A DNA stretch of 64,000 bases, taken from contig NZ_QJRL01000012.1 of assembly GCF_003205205.1 (NCBI RefSeq), positions 1 to 64,000 on the forward strand, in the 5' to 3' direction. Numbering within the stretch: position 1 is the stretch's first letter; each line of letters begins with the position of its first letter. Shown here piece by piece: positions 9,111 through 16,809 of this stretch. Below the pieces are notes generated by a model. It was not told the DNA's origin and made no database searches. It saw nothing but the letters and a program-made list of their open reading frames with translations. The position numbers were made by a program, and so were the translations under genes. The stretch comes from Pseudomonas sp. LB-090624 (GTDB taxonomy: Bacteria > Pseudomonadota > Gammaproteobacteria > Pseudomonadales > Pseudomonadaceae).

Positions 9111-9137
9111 ATATCGGCTCAATGGGTAAAAGATTGA
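9111..9137 (-). promoter_or_regulatory. candidate sigma-28 (FliA) promoter for the McpA-type gene
   Basis: On the minus strand TCAA (9137-9134), a 15-nt spacer and GCCGATAT (9118-9111) resemble the flagellar consensus TAAA-N15-GCCGATAA. The start codon is about 73 bp downstream. This would co-express the receptor with motility genes. Confidence 0.55.
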
Positions 9138-9180
9138 AGTACTTACAGAAATTTCTTACGGACCTTTCGACGGGCGGCAG

Positions 9181-10059
9181 TCAAGGGTTGGCCAGTTGTT
9201 CGATCAGCAGCTTTGCCGCCTGCTGTAGCGGCTGTTGCTTGCGCCACAGGACATGCACCGGCAGCTGCAATTCGTTGCGCGTATTGCGAAAAGCCAGGCG
9301 TAACAGGCGCCCGTTTTGCAGTAACGGAGCAACCCGTGACAACGGCAGGTCGCCCCAGCCCAGGCCGGCCTCGACCATCTGCAGGGCCAGGTCGAAGCTG
9401 TCGGTTGCCCAGTGCGTGGCGCCGATCAATGGCCGCGGGTCTGCCAGCGGCAGGTCGCGGCTGCGCACCAGAATCTGACGCACCTGGGTCAGGTCCTCGA
9501 GGTAGTGGATGCGCCCCTCGCGCAACGCCGGGTGGGTCGGCGCCAGAATGGCCACCAGCGCCTCCATGCCGATGTGGTGAAAACCCCGGCGAGCGTCCAT
9601 CTGCAGGCTGGCGAAGGCCACACAAAGATCGGCACGGCCGCTGTCCAGCAGGTGCAGGGCTTCTTCCTGTGGCGCACTGAGCAGGGTGATGTCGAGTAAC
9701 GGGTAGCGCTCACCCAGGTTGGCGATGGCCGCCAGCAGGGGACCGTGGTCGATGTCAGGTACCACCGCAAGGGTCAGGCTGCTCTCCAGCCCTTGGGACA
9801 GCTCAAGGGCGTGCACCTGAAGCAGCCCCAGTTGCTCGCCAATCAGCCGGGCGTGCGGCTCCAGGGCCAAGGCCTGTGCGGTTGGGCGAACCTCGCGCGG
9901 GCCACGCACGAACAGGCTGTAACCCAGTTCTGCTTCCAGATTGCCGATGGCCATGCTCACGGCGGAGGGCACGCGCTTGAGGGCGCGGGCCGCGGCGGAA
10001 AACGAACCGCGATCGAGCACGGCGAGAAACAGCTGGATGTTGTCGCTGGAAAAGTTCAT
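9181..10059 (-). CDS. LysR-family regulator next to a PACE efflux gene
   Basis: This 292-residue LysR protein has an N-terminal HTH (NIQLFLAVLDRGSFSAAARA, then VPSAVSMAIGNLE) and a substrate-binding-like C-terminal domain. It is divergent from a PACE-family efflux gene, with about 100 bp between them that hold a clean inverted repeat. By analogy with AceR next to AceI in Acinetobacter, it probably activates the efflux gene when a cationic amine is present. That role is inferred from position. Confidence 0.88.
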   Translation of the reverse strand: MNFSSDNIQLFLAVLDRGSFSAAARALKRVPSAVSMAIGNLEAELGYSLFVRGPREVRPTAQALALEPHARLIGEQLGLLQVHALELSQGLESSLTLAVVPDIDHGPLLAAIANLGERYPLLDITLLSAPQEEALHLLDSGRADLCVAFASLQMDARRGFHHIGMEALVAILAPTHPALREGRIHYLEDLTQVRQILVRSRDLPLADPRPLIGATHWATDSFDLALQMVEAGLGWGDLPLSRVAPLLQNGRLLRLAFRNTRNELQLPVHVLWRKQQPLQQAAKLLIEQLANP

Positions 10060-10080
10060 GGCAGCCTCCTGTCAGTAGAT

Positions 10081-10107
10081 TTGACAGCTGCTGACTTTTG
10101 CTGTCAA
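10081..10107. promoter_or_regulatory. candidate LysR operator between LysR and PACE genes
   Basis: TTGACAGC (10081-10088) and GCTGTCAA (10100-10107) are perfect 8-bp inverted repeats separated by 11 nt. They lie 21 bp upstream of the LysR start and 51 bp upstream of the PACE start. The left arm also resembles a -35 box (TTGACA). Confidence 0.55.
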
Positions 10108-10158
10108 GCATGGTGAAGCATGATCACGCCCCACTATTGTCATTGGAGGTAACCCCGG

Positions 10159-10587
10159 GTGCAGGGACTGAAACGCAAACTGGTCTACGTGACTTGCTAT
10201 GAACTGATCGGGTTGTGCATGTCGACCCTCGGGCTGGCCTACCTGTCGGACACCCAGGCGTCACATACCGGACCGCTGGCAGTGATGATCACCACCATCG
10301 CCATGCTCTGGAACCTGATCTACAACACCTTGTTCGAGCGCTGGGAGAGCCGCCAGGCCAAGCGCGGGCGCAGCGTGGCGCGGCGGGTGGCGCATGCCAT
10401 CGGCTTCCAGCTGACGCTGGTTGTGTACCTGATCCCGCTGATTGCCTGGTGGCTGGACATGACATGGGTGGAAGCGTTGCTGGTGGACATGGCGTTCATC
10501 GTGCTGATCCCTTGCTACACCTTTGCCTACAACTGGGCGTTCGACCGCATCTTCGGATTGCCCACCTCGGCGTTGGCGACGGTCTGA
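10159..10587 (+). CDS. PACE-family multidrug/biogenic amine efflux protein
   Basis: This 142-residue inner-membrane protein has four predicted helices forming two bacterial transmembrane pair (BTP) repeats. Diagnostic features are E15 in helix 1 (YELIG), the WNLIYNTLFERWE loop of repeat 1 and the matching YNWAFDRIFG end of repeat 2. PACE proteins are proton-driven exporters of chlorhexidine, acriflavine or short-chain diamines; the substrate here is unknown. The start is GTG 10159 with GGAGG 9 nt upstream. Length matches the family (about 140-150). Confidence 0.9.
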   Translation: MQGLKRKLVYVTCYELIGLCMSTLGLAYLSDTQASHTGPLAVMITTIAMLWNLIYNTLFERWESRQAKRGRSVARRVAHAIGFQLTLVVYLIPLIAWWLDMTWVEALLVDMAFIVLIPCYTFAYNWAFDRIFGLPTSALATV

Positions 10588-10636
10588 CCAGGCTTGTAGC
10601 GGCCGTATCGCCGCTCCGCGACTTTTCGTACAAAGC

Positions 10637-11698
10637 CTAGGGCGGCAGGCGAATGATCAAGGGTTCCTGCGGCTGCCGCACCTGCTGTTCTTCCGCTGGT
10701 TCCACGGGCCGCGGCGCACTGGCCAGCAAACTGTCCTCCACCTGCCCCGACAGGTAATACACCCCTGCCATGGCCCCGCTTTGGCGGTTCTCCATCAGCT
10801 CCTGCCACTCTTGGTTCAGGGCCACGTTGAGGATTACCCGCAACTGCTCGACCATCTGCGGGTGGTCGCGGTCATGGGTCATCATCCCGTATCCGGCGGC
10901 GGCAATCGAAATCATCGCCCCTGCCACCTTGCCCACCGCGGACGCCACGGCACTGGCAATGCCACGCGGGGCCAGGGTGGCGCCGAGTTTTTCGCTGGCC
11001 TGGTTGGCGACCGAACTGAGCCCGACATCCGTCCTGCCAGGGCCTTTGATGGCCTGTTGGTGCAAGTGCTGGCGCATGGCCTGCCAAGCGGGTTGCTGGT
11101 CCAGCGACTTGGCCCGCAGCAGCGTATAGAGGCTGGCATTGCGCGCATCGGGCGGCCCCAGGTTGATGGCAGGGATGCGGTTGAGCCGTTGGCTGAATTG
11201 TTCGGGTGGAGCGTTGTAGCGGCTGATGATGGCCGGCAGCTGCTGGCCAAGCAGTTGCACATACAGTTCACTGGCGCGGTCGCGGATGCCTTCCGGGTTT
11301 ATCTGCTCGGCTACCGGCTCGATTACCCGCTCGTGGTACTGCTCCTGCAGGTATAGGGCCAGGCGCTTTTCTGCTGGCTCCCGGCCCTCACCGCTGTCGA
11401 GTTTGTACCAGGCCACCTTGAGGGTCAGCCATTGTTGAGTCCAGTAACCGGTAAACCAGGGGATGAAGTCGGTTTCAGTGCGTTGTTGCACTTGTTCCTT
11501 CCACACCCGCATCGAGCGACGGGCGTAGTCGTTGGCCGAGCCAGCGGCGCCGACCGAAGCATCGATCAATTCCTGGTCGATACGTTGCCAGGCGGCGGGG
11601 GTGAGCACAGCCGGCGGCGGTGGGGCAGGCGGGCGCTTGCCTGCGCAGCCGCCCACGGCCAGCAGAAGGCACAGCGACAGAATGATGCGAGAACTCAC
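10637..11698 (-). CDS. predicted outer- or inner-membrane lipoprotein, function unknown
   Basis: This 353-residue protein has a type II signal (LCLLLAVGGC, acylated C18) followed by a proline-rich linker (RPPAPPPPAV). The rest is mainly alpha-helical. A glycine/alanine-rich, possibly membrane-active stretch lies near 245-275 (ASAVASAVGKVAGAMISIAA), and the C-terminus is acidic and proline-rich. I do not recognise a characterised family. The start is GTG 11698 with GGAGG 7 nt upstream. It stands alone between the PACE gene (convergent) and a GntR gene 146 bp upstream. Confidence 0.8.
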   Translation of the reverse strand: MSSRIILSLCLLLAVGGCAGKRPPAPPPPAVLTPAAWQRIDQELIDASVGAAGSANDYARRSMRVWKEQVQQRTETDFIPWFTGYWTQQWLTLKVAWYKLDSGEGREPAEKRLALYLQEQYHERVIEPVAEQINPEGIRDRASELYVQLLGQQLPAIISRYNAPPEQFSQRLNRIPAINLGPPDARNASLYTLLRAKSLDQQPAWQAMRQHLHQQAIKGPGRTDVGLSSVANQASEKLGATLAPRGIASAVASAVGKVAGAMISIAAAGYGMMTHDRDHPQMVEQLRVILNVALNQEWQELMENRQSGAMAGVYYLSGQVEDSLLASAPRPVEPAEEQQVRQPQEPLIIRLPP

Positions 11699-11844
11699 GC
11701 GACCGCCTCCCTGGTAGAGGCTGGGGTGGTGTTCCGAGTATAGGGGCGGCAGTCAGCCACTGCCGTGCAGCCCATCGCCAAGCGCTGGCGTGCCGGGGGC
11801 CTTGCGTCGCGAAAGGGCCGCAAAACCCCGCCGGGATCGCGTCG

Positions 11845-12513
11845 TTAATCCAGATCGAGCTTTTCTTCCAGGCGGTCGAGGTGCGCGTGCATCAGCCCCA
11901 GTGCCGTCTCGGCATCGCCCAGTTCCACGGCGTCGATGATCGCCGCATGCTCTTCCCAGGCACAATGGTCGCAGCATGGCGATTCGTAGCGGGCAATGAT
12001 CAGCGAGGTCATTGGCACCAGGCCATTGAGGAACCGCGCCAGTGGCGCATTGGCCGCGACCTGGGCCAGCTTCAGGTGAAACTCACCGCCCAGGCGGATT
12101 GCCGCACAACGCTCGCCACTTTCATGGTGCTGGCGCTCTCGTTCCACCAATTGCCGCAGCTGCCGTACCTGAGCCGGGCGGGCGCGCTGGGCGGCCAGGG
12201 TGATCAGCGTCGTCTCGGCCAGGCGCCGGGCGCTGAGCACCTGGCGTGCCTGGTCCGGGTCGGGCGCCGCCAGGTGAGCAGTGTGGCTGGGGCGCTGCAC
12301 CACCACTTGCTGGTCGGACAAGCGCCCGAGCACGCGGCGGATCACCGTGCGGCTGACCCCAAAGGCATGGCCCAGCGCCTGCTCGGGCAGCAGGCTGCCG
12401 GGCGGCAGGCGCTGTTCGAGAATGGCGTCGAACAGCCGCGGGTAGATCTGCTCGGCTGACAGGCGGGTTTCGCCGGCCGCGAGCAGGGCAGGCAGGTGGG
12501 GGGCGGCGTTCAT
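11845..12513 (-). CDS. GntR-family regulator (FadR subfamily, FCD domain)
   Basis: This 222-residue regulator has an N-terminal winged HTH (about 20-85; SAEQIYPRLFDAILEQRLPP, then GVSRTVIRRVLGRL) and a helical FCD ligand domain with metal-site histidines (EFHLKLA; the H of MHAHLDRLEE). It lies 16 bp after a second GntR gene, which in turn follows a dctA-type symporter gene. The three probably form one transcript. Confidence 0.88.
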   Translation of the reverse strand: MNAAPHLPALLAAGETRLSAEQIYPRLFDAILEQRLPPGSLLPEQALGHAFGVSRTVIRRVLGRLSDQQVVVQRPSHTAHLAAPDPDQARQVLSARRLAETTLITLAAQRARPAQVRQLRQLVERERQHHESGERCAAIRLGGEFHLKLAQVAANAPLARFLNGLVPMTSLIIARYESPCCDHCAWEEHAAIIDAVELGDAETALGLMHAHLDRLEEKLDLD

Positions 12514-12529
12514 GGTCGCTCTCCTCGGG

Positions 12530-13231
12530 TCATGGATGCGGGTGTTCGTCCGGGATGTTCAGTGGGATGCCCATGCGCGCGCCTTCGGCGAGGATGTGCT
12601 GGCGCATCTGGGCGCTGGCCTGGGCGCTGTTGCGTTCGCGTATGGCGCGCACCACTGCTTCGTTTTCTTTCAGCCGCGCGGCCAGGTGTTCAGGCGAGTT
12701 GCGCAGCATGTCGGCGCTCTGCTTGAGGGCATTGCCGGTTTGCTGCACCACACTCTGAAAGATCGGGTTGGTGGTCAGGGCGAACAGCGCCTCGTGGAAG
12801 GCAATGTAGGCCTTGACCCCGGCTTCGCGGTCATCGGCTTCCAGCGCTTCGCGCATGTCCATCAGGGTCAGGCGTAACTGGCCGATGTCCTGGCTGTTGG
12901 CCGACTGTGCCACCAGGCCGACGATGAACGGTTCGAGGGTGTAGCGCAGTTCCAGTACGTCGGCCAGGCTGGCCGCCGCACTGGTGTCCAGGCCCGGTTC
13001 CTGAGCGGTATCGGCATCCAGCACCAATACGCCCTTGCCCGGCAGTGAGCGCACCAGGCCCAGGGTTTCCAGCACGGTCACCGCTTCGCGCAGGCTCGGG
13101 CGACTGATGCCCAGTTGCTCGGCCAGCTCGCGCTGGCCTGGCAGCATGTCGCCGCTGCGCCATTGGCCGCGGGCCAGGGCGTGGCGCAGTTTTTCCACCA
13201 CTGAATTGACGACGGTTGATGAGCTGATCAC
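12530..13231 (-). CDS. GntR-family regulator (FadR/LldR-like, FCD domain)
   Basis: This 233-residue protein has a winged HTH (about 5-75; LPGQRELAEQLGISRPSLRE, the FadR/PdhR/LldR type) and a C-terminal FCD domain with AFHEALF and QMRQHILAEG helices. It starts 44 bp after the stop of the dctA-type symporter gene. Regulators of this group bind GGTnnnACC sites, and such sites flank the symporter promoter (14659-14744). It is therefore the best candidate for substrate-relieved repression of the whole unit, including itself. Confidence 0.9.
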   Translation of the reverse strand: MISSSTVVNSVVEKLRHALARGQWRSGDMLPGQRELAEQLGISRPSLREAVTVLETLGLVRSLPGKGVLVLDADTAQEPGLDTSAAASLADVLELRYTLEPFIVGLVAQSANSQDIGQLRLTLMDMREALEADDREAGVKAYIAFHEALFALTTNPIFQSVVQQTGNALKQSADMLRNSPEHLAARLKENEAVVRAIRERNSAQASAQMRQHILAEGARMGIPLNIPDEHPHP

Positions 13232-13275
13232 GTTTTGCTCCTGGATGGGCCGGCTTCAGTGCCGGCCACGTTCAC

Positions 13276-14586
13276 TCAGAATTCCTGTTGATGTGCAGCG
13301 GGCTGCTTGCGCGGCGCAGGGGCAAAGCCAGGTTTGCCGGCGAGCACATTCTGCGCGCGCTCCAGGTCGATGTCCTTTTCCCAGCGGGCGATGGCCACGG
13401 TCGCCACACAGTTACCAATCAAGTTGGTCAACGCCCGGCCGATCCCCATGAACCAGTCCACTGCCAGTACCAGCACCAGGCCGACCACCGGAATCGCCGG
13501 CACGGCGGTCAGGGTGGCGGCAAGGATCACCAGCGCCGAGCCTGGGATGCCGTGAGCACCCTTGGAAGTCACCAGTGACACCAGCAGGATGGTCAGCAGG
13601 TCGGTCATCTCCAGCGGCGTGCCCGTGGCATTGGCGATGAACACGATGGCCAGGGTCAGGTAGATGGAGAAACCATCGAGGTTGAACGAGTAACCGGTGG
13701 GGATTACCAGGCCGACCGTGGACGTGCCAATGCCCAGGTGTTCCAGTTTGCGCATGATCTGTGGCAGCACGGCGTCTGAAGAGGCGGTGCCGAGGACGAT
13801 GGTCAGTTCTTCACGCAGGTACTTGATCAGCGGCAGCAGCTTCAAGCCCGACAGGCGCATCACCGTGCCCAGCACGATCAGCACGAAGCCGGCGCACGTC
13901 AGGTAGAACAGTGCGACCAGCCCGCCCAGGTGCTGCAGCGACTCCAGGCCGTATTTGCTGGTGGTGAAGGCGATGGCGCCGAACACGCCGATCGGTGCCA
14001 GGCGTACGATCATGCCCATGATGCGGAAGATTACATGGCTCAGTTCGTTGATCAGCCGCGAAATACCCGCAGCCGAGTCACCCACCAGGTTCAACGCGCT
14101 ACCGAACAGCACCGAGAACAGCAATACCTGAAGAATATTGTTGTCGGCGAACGCGCCGATCACCGAGGTGGGAATCAGGTCCATGAAGAACGCGGTGGCG
14201 CCATGGATGTGCTGGCCCCGTTCGGCCAGGCTGCTGGCGTCGGCGCTGGACAGCTGGTCCAGATGGATATTGGCGCCGCTGCCAATGCCGCTGCTGAAGG
14301 CGAACACCAGGCCGATCACCAGCGCCAGGGTGGTCAGCACCTCGAAGTAGATCACTGATTTCAGGCCGATGCGCCCGACCTTTTTCAGGTCGCCGGCGCC
14401 CGAGATGCCACTGACCACCACGCAGAACACGATCAGGCCGATAAGCATCTTGATCAGCTTGATGAAGCCGTCGCCGAGGGGTTTGAGTTGCAGGGAGAGG
14501 TCGGGGAAGCTTAGGCCGCAGGCGATGCCGAGGGCAAGGCCGAGCACGACTTGCAGGAATATCGAACGCGAGCACCATTTGAGCAT
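13276..14586 (-). CDS. dctA: C4-dicarboxylate:cation symporter (DctA/DAACS family)
   Basis: This is a 436-residue inner-membrane symporter. It has the DctA-like start (LQVVLGLALGIACGLSFPDL), the HP1 loop (GTASSDAVLP), NLDG in TM7, the TSKGAHGIPGSA HP2 loop, and TM8 DWFMGIGRALTNLIGN. The TM8 arginine, lost in the symporter at 2672, is kept here, so a dicarboxylate such as succinate, fumarate or malate is expected. I start at ATG 14586, because the longer frame adds 14 atypical residues. Two GntR genes follow. It may not be the main DctA of the organism, as Pseudomonas genomes carry several paralogues. Confidence 0.88.
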   Translation of the reverse strand: MLKWCSRSIFLQVVLGLALGIACGLSFPDLSLQLKPLGDGFIKLIKMLIGLIVFCVVVSGISGAGDLKKVGRIGLKSVIYFEVLTTLALVIGLVFAFSSGIGSGANIHLDQLSSADASSLAERGQHIHGATAFFMDLIPTSVIGAFADNNILQVLLFSVLFGSALNLVGDSAAGISRLINELSHVIFRIMGMIVRLAPIGVFGAIAFTTSKYGLESLQHLGGLVALFYLTCAGFVLIVLGTVMRLSGLKLLPLIKYLREELTIVLGTASSDAVLPQIMRKLEHLGIGTSTVGLVIPTGYSFNLDGFSIYLTLAIVFIANATGTPLEMTDLLTILLVSLVTSKGAHGIPGSALVILAATLTAVPAIPVVGLVLVLAVDWFMGIGRALTNLIGNCVATVAIARWEKDIDLERAQNVLAGKPGFAPAPRKQPAAHQQEF

Positions 14587-14658
14587 GGGAGAAGTCTCAG
14601 ATCGGTGTCCTTGCTTCGGTAGCCGCACGGGGCGAAAGAGCGCAGGACTTAATTATTG

Positions 14659-14744
14659 TGGTCTTACCGGTTTGTTCAGCGCGAAGCCATAAAAGCGCGA
14701 AAAAACTGCCATTGCAAGGTTTTTTGGCCTTACCGGTCTGACCA
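14659..14744. promoter_or_regulatory. cluster of FadR/LldR-type GntR operator half-palindromes
   Basis: GGTCTTACC (14660-14668) and GGTCTGACC (14735-14743) match the GGTnnnACC core bound by LldR/PdhR/FadR-type GntR proteins. A third, weaker copy (GGCCTTACC, 14726-14734) directly abuts the second. The two outer blocks lie on either side of the predicted promoter, about 75 bp apart, which would suit repression by looping. Confidence 0.6.
14689..14717 (-). promoter_or_regulatory. candidate sigma-70 promoter for dctA-gntR-gntR
   Basis: On the minus strand TTGCAA (14717-14712), a 17-nt spacer and TTTTAT (14694-14689) lie about 100 bp upstream of the symporter start. GGTnnnACC sites lie on both sides. 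Confidence 0.45.
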
Positions 14745-14973
14745 GTTATGGGGCAATCCGGCCTGCTGGGCTCTAGTTCGGTGCGTGCCGCCCGATCTAA
14801 TGGGCGAAACCGCGACCGCAGAGTCCTGCTCCGCCGTCGAGACGGGGATGAAGTCCAGTGCCAATACCCATGCTGCAATCTGCTTGCCAACCCTTCCCCG
14901 GGGTGGCGGCATTGGTCGGCACCGCGCACGCAGCGCCAACGCCGCCGCCTCGCACAGTAACTTTTCGACGGGC
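14745..14973. other. intergenic remainder between dctA operators and folD terminator
   Basis: The whole gap between the dctA and folD genes is 433 bp. Beyond the operator/promoter cluster on its left and the folD terminator on its right, I see no coding sequence, RNA gene or repeat in this middle part. Confidence 0.4.
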
Positions 14974-15007
14974 AAAAAAAACGGCACCTGCCAGAGGTGC
15001 CGTTTTA
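14974..15007 (-). terminator. intrinsic terminator of folD
   Basis: On the minus strand an AACGGCACCT stem, a CTGGC loop and AGGTGCCGTT precede a run of eight T residues, starting just after the folD stop at 15020. Confidence 0.88.
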
Positions 15008-15019
15008 TTTCACGCGGTA

Positions 15020-15874
15020 TTACTTGTGCAGCTCTTCCGCTGCATACAGCGTGTTTTCCAGCAGGCAGGCCCGGGTCATCGGCCCGACGCCGCCCGGCAC
15101 CGGGGTGATCCAGCCGGCGCGCGGCAGGGCGGTCTCGTAGACCACGTCGCCGACCAGCTTGCCGTCTTCCTGGCGGTTGATGCCCACGTCGATGACGATG
15201 GCGCCTTGCTTGACCCACTCACCCTTGACCAGGCCGGGTTTGCCGGCAGCCACGACCACCAGGTCGGCGCGCCCAACATGGCCAGCCAGGTCTTTGGTGA
15301 AGCGGTGGCAGACGGTCACGGTGCAGCCGGCCAGCAGCAGTTCCATGGCCATCGGCCGGCCAACGATGTTGGATGCGCCGACGATCACTGCGTTCATGCC
15401 GTACAGGTCCTGACCGGTGCTTTCCAGCAGGGTCATGATGCCTTTCGGCGTGCATGGGCGCAGCAGCGGGATGCGCTGGGCCAGGCGGCCGATGTTGTAG
15501 GGGTGGAAGCCGTCCACGTCCTTGTCCGGGCGGATGCGCTCGAGCAGCAGCGAGGCATCCAGGTGCGCCGGCAACGGCAGCTGTAGCAGGATGCCATCGA
15601 CGGCCGGGTCGTCATTGAGGCGGTCGATCAGCTCGGTCAGGGTATCTTGCGTGGTTTCGCTAGGCAGGTCGAACGCCTGCGAAATGAAGCCGACCTCTTC
15701 GCAGTCCTTGCGCTTATGCGAGACATAGACTTGGGAAGCAGGGTCGGTGCCGACCAGGATCACCGCCAGGCCCGGAGTACGCAGGCCTTGCTGGCGACGC
15801 TCCACGACACGTTGAGCGATCTGCTGGCGCAAGCTGGCGGCGATTGCCTTGCCATCGATTAGGTGTGCAGTCAT
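15020..15874 (-). CDS. folD: bifunctional methylenetetrahydrofolate dehydrogenase/cyclohydrolase
   Basis: This 284-residue cytosolic enzyme oxidises 5,10-methylene-THF with NADP+ and hydrolyses the product to 10-formyl-THF, supplying purine and fMet synthesis. The catalytic [14 protein letters not shown] region (Tyr and Lys), the LPLPAHLD loop, the Rossmann [14 protein letters not shown] and the C-terminal [10 protein letters not shown] signature are intact. The ATG at 15874 gives the normal family start ([12 protein letters not shown]); the longer frame adds 61 unrelated residues. It is divergent from the tRNA cluster. Confidence 0.97.
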   Translation of the reverse strand: MTAHLIDGKAIAASLRQQIAQRVVERRQQGLRTPGLAVILVGTDPASQVYVSHKRKDCEEVGFISQAFDLPSETTQDTLTELIDRLNDDPAVDGILLQLPLPAHLDASLLLERIRPDKDVDGFHPYNIGRLAQRIPLLRPCTPKGIMTLLESTGQDLYGMNAVIVGASNIVGRPMAMELLLAGCTVTVCHRFTKDLAGHVGRADLVVVAAGKPGLVKGEWVKQGAIVIDVGINRQEDGKLVGDVVYETALPRAGWITPVPGGVGPMTRACLLENTLYAAEELHK

Positions 15875-16008
15875 AGACGCGTGATTAACCATCGAGAAGG
15901 AAACAATAAAGAGCGCGCATTCTCGCACGACACGCGCCAAGGGCAAAGGCGGGTGGTCGGGCAAATGCCCTAACCCCTTAAATAATTTAAATTTTTTTGA
16001 AAAAGGTG

Positions 16009-16037
16009 TTGACGACTTTTGGGGTCGCCTATAAGAT
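16009..16037 (+). promoter_or_regulatory. promoter of the tRNA cluster
   Basis: TTGACG (16009-16014) with TAAGAT (16032-16037) at 17 bp, or TATAAG at 15 bp, is followed by a GC-rich discriminator (TCGCCGC). This is the stable-RNA type of promoter, about 110 bp before tRNA-Arg. An AT-rich tract immediately upstream (15980-16000) could act as an UP element. Confidence 0.6.
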
Positions 16038-16144
16038 TCGCCGCACTTGTCGGGCACAGCCTAGCACTGGTTGGCTAAGTCGGGCAGAATAAGTGGTTTG
16101 GCAGTTACCTGTTAAATGCTTGTTCGGTTAGGCTTCAAGCTTAA

Positions 16145-16221
16145 GCGCCCGTAGCTCAGCTGGATAGAGCATCCGCCTTCTAAGCGGATGGTCGCAGGTT
16201 CGAGTCCTGCCGGGTGCGCCA
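16145..16221 (+). tRNA. tRNA-Arg (anticodon TCT)
   Basis: A full cloverleaf of 77 nt: acceptor GCGCCCG/CGGGTGC, D-arm AGCTCAGCTGG, anticodon loop CTTCTAA and T-arm GGTTCGAGTCC, with the CCA end encoded. It is the first gene of the cluster. tRNA genes of this kind are frequent integration targets. Confidence 0.97.
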
Positions 16222-16254
16222 TTAGGCAGCTTTGGCAAGCAAGTAGGCGGTAAT

Positions 16255-16342
16255 GCAATATGGTGGGCGTAGCTCAGTTGGTAGAGCGCTGGATTGTGAT
16301 TCCAGTTGTCGTGGGTTCGATTCCCATCGTCCACCCCATATT
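16255..16342 (+). repeat. 88-bp direct repeat, copy 1 (tRNA-His plus flanks)
   Basis: This segment is identical over 88 bp to 16512-16599. The identity extends 8 bp before and 4 bp after the tRNA, which points to a recent tandem duplication or gene conversion. Confidence 0.9.
16263..16338 (+). tRNA. tRNA-His (anticodon GTG), copy 1
   Basis: A 76-nt cloverleaf with acceptor GTGGGCG, anticodon loop TTGTGAT, T-arm GGTTCGATTCC and encoded CCA. The discriminator is C, and a G precedes position 1, as histidine tRNA requires. It is identical to the copy at 16520. Confidence 0.97.
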
Positions 16343-16345
16343 CTT

Positions 16346-16380
16346 CAAGGGCGCCCCGGTAGTACATGGCGCCTTTGTTT
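16346..16380 (+). terminator. possible terminator or processing hairpin after tRNA-His copy 1
   Basis: GGCGCC (16350-16355) pairs with GGCGCC (16368-16373), followed by TTTGTTTT. It resembles the stronger terminator after the second His tRNA. Confidence 0.5.
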
Positions 16381-16390
16381 TAAGCGTTAC

Positions 16391-16475
16391 GCGGACGTGG
16401 TGAAATTGGTAGACACACTGGATTTAGGTTCCAGCGGCGCAAGCTGTAAGAGTTCGAGTCTCTTCGTCCGCACCA
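16391..16475 (+). tRNA. tRNA-Leu (anticodon TAG)
   Basis: An 85-nt class II tRNA with a long variable arm (GCGGCGCAAGCTGT), acceptor GCGGACG/CGTCCGC, anticodon loop TTTAGGT and encoded CCA. It lies between the two identical tRNA-His copies. Confidence 0.96.
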
Positions 16476-16511
16476 TGCTTCTGTAAGGCTGTACAGCAGC
16501 AACGCAAGACC

Positions 16512-16599
16512 GCAATATGGTGGGCGTAGCTCAGTTGGTAGAGCGCTGGATTGTGATTCCAGTTGTCGTGGGTTCGATTCCCATCGTCCACCCCATATT
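16512..16599 (+). repeat. 88-bp direct repeat, copy 2 (tRNA-His plus flanks)
   Basis: Identical to 16255-16342 at an offset of 257 bp. Recombination between the copies would remove tRNA-Leu and one tRNA-His. Confidence 0.9.
16520..16595 (+). tRNA. tRNA-His (anticodon GTG), copy 2
   Basis: Identical in sequence to the tRNA at 16263-16338, with anticodon GTG, C discriminator and encoded CCA. It ends the cluster and is followed at once by a strong terminator. Confidence 0.97.
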
Positions 16600-16603
16600 A
16601 TTG

Positions 16604-16640
16604 AAAAGGCGCCTTGATCGTGAGATCGGGCGCCTTTTTT
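16604..16640 (+). terminator. intrinsic terminator of the tRNA cluster
   Basis: AAAAGGCGCC (16604-16613) pairs with GGCGCCTTTT (16629-16638) and runs into a T-tract. Confidence 0.88.
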
Positions 16641-16809
16641 GTTTTGGGCTTTTGAAGTATGGGGTGTGGGGTGCCTGGCTTTAGGGTTTTGGCATCTGTG
16701 AGATCGATGCAATCCACCCCTTGCAATCCTCTGGTGGCACCCCAATAAAAGCTGTTAGATTTCAGCTGGTTGAAACAGCGGCCCGGTTGGCCGGCAGAGG
16801 AACAACCCA

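Noticed and set aside
16255..16599. CRISPR-like repeat unit
   Set aside because: Only two copies, each a whole tRNA gene with flanks; not an array. No CRISPR array was seen in the window.
16128..16745. Short open frames over the tRNA cluster
   Set aside because: They translate tRNA sequence and give typical mis-annotated peptides; the cloverleaves are complete.
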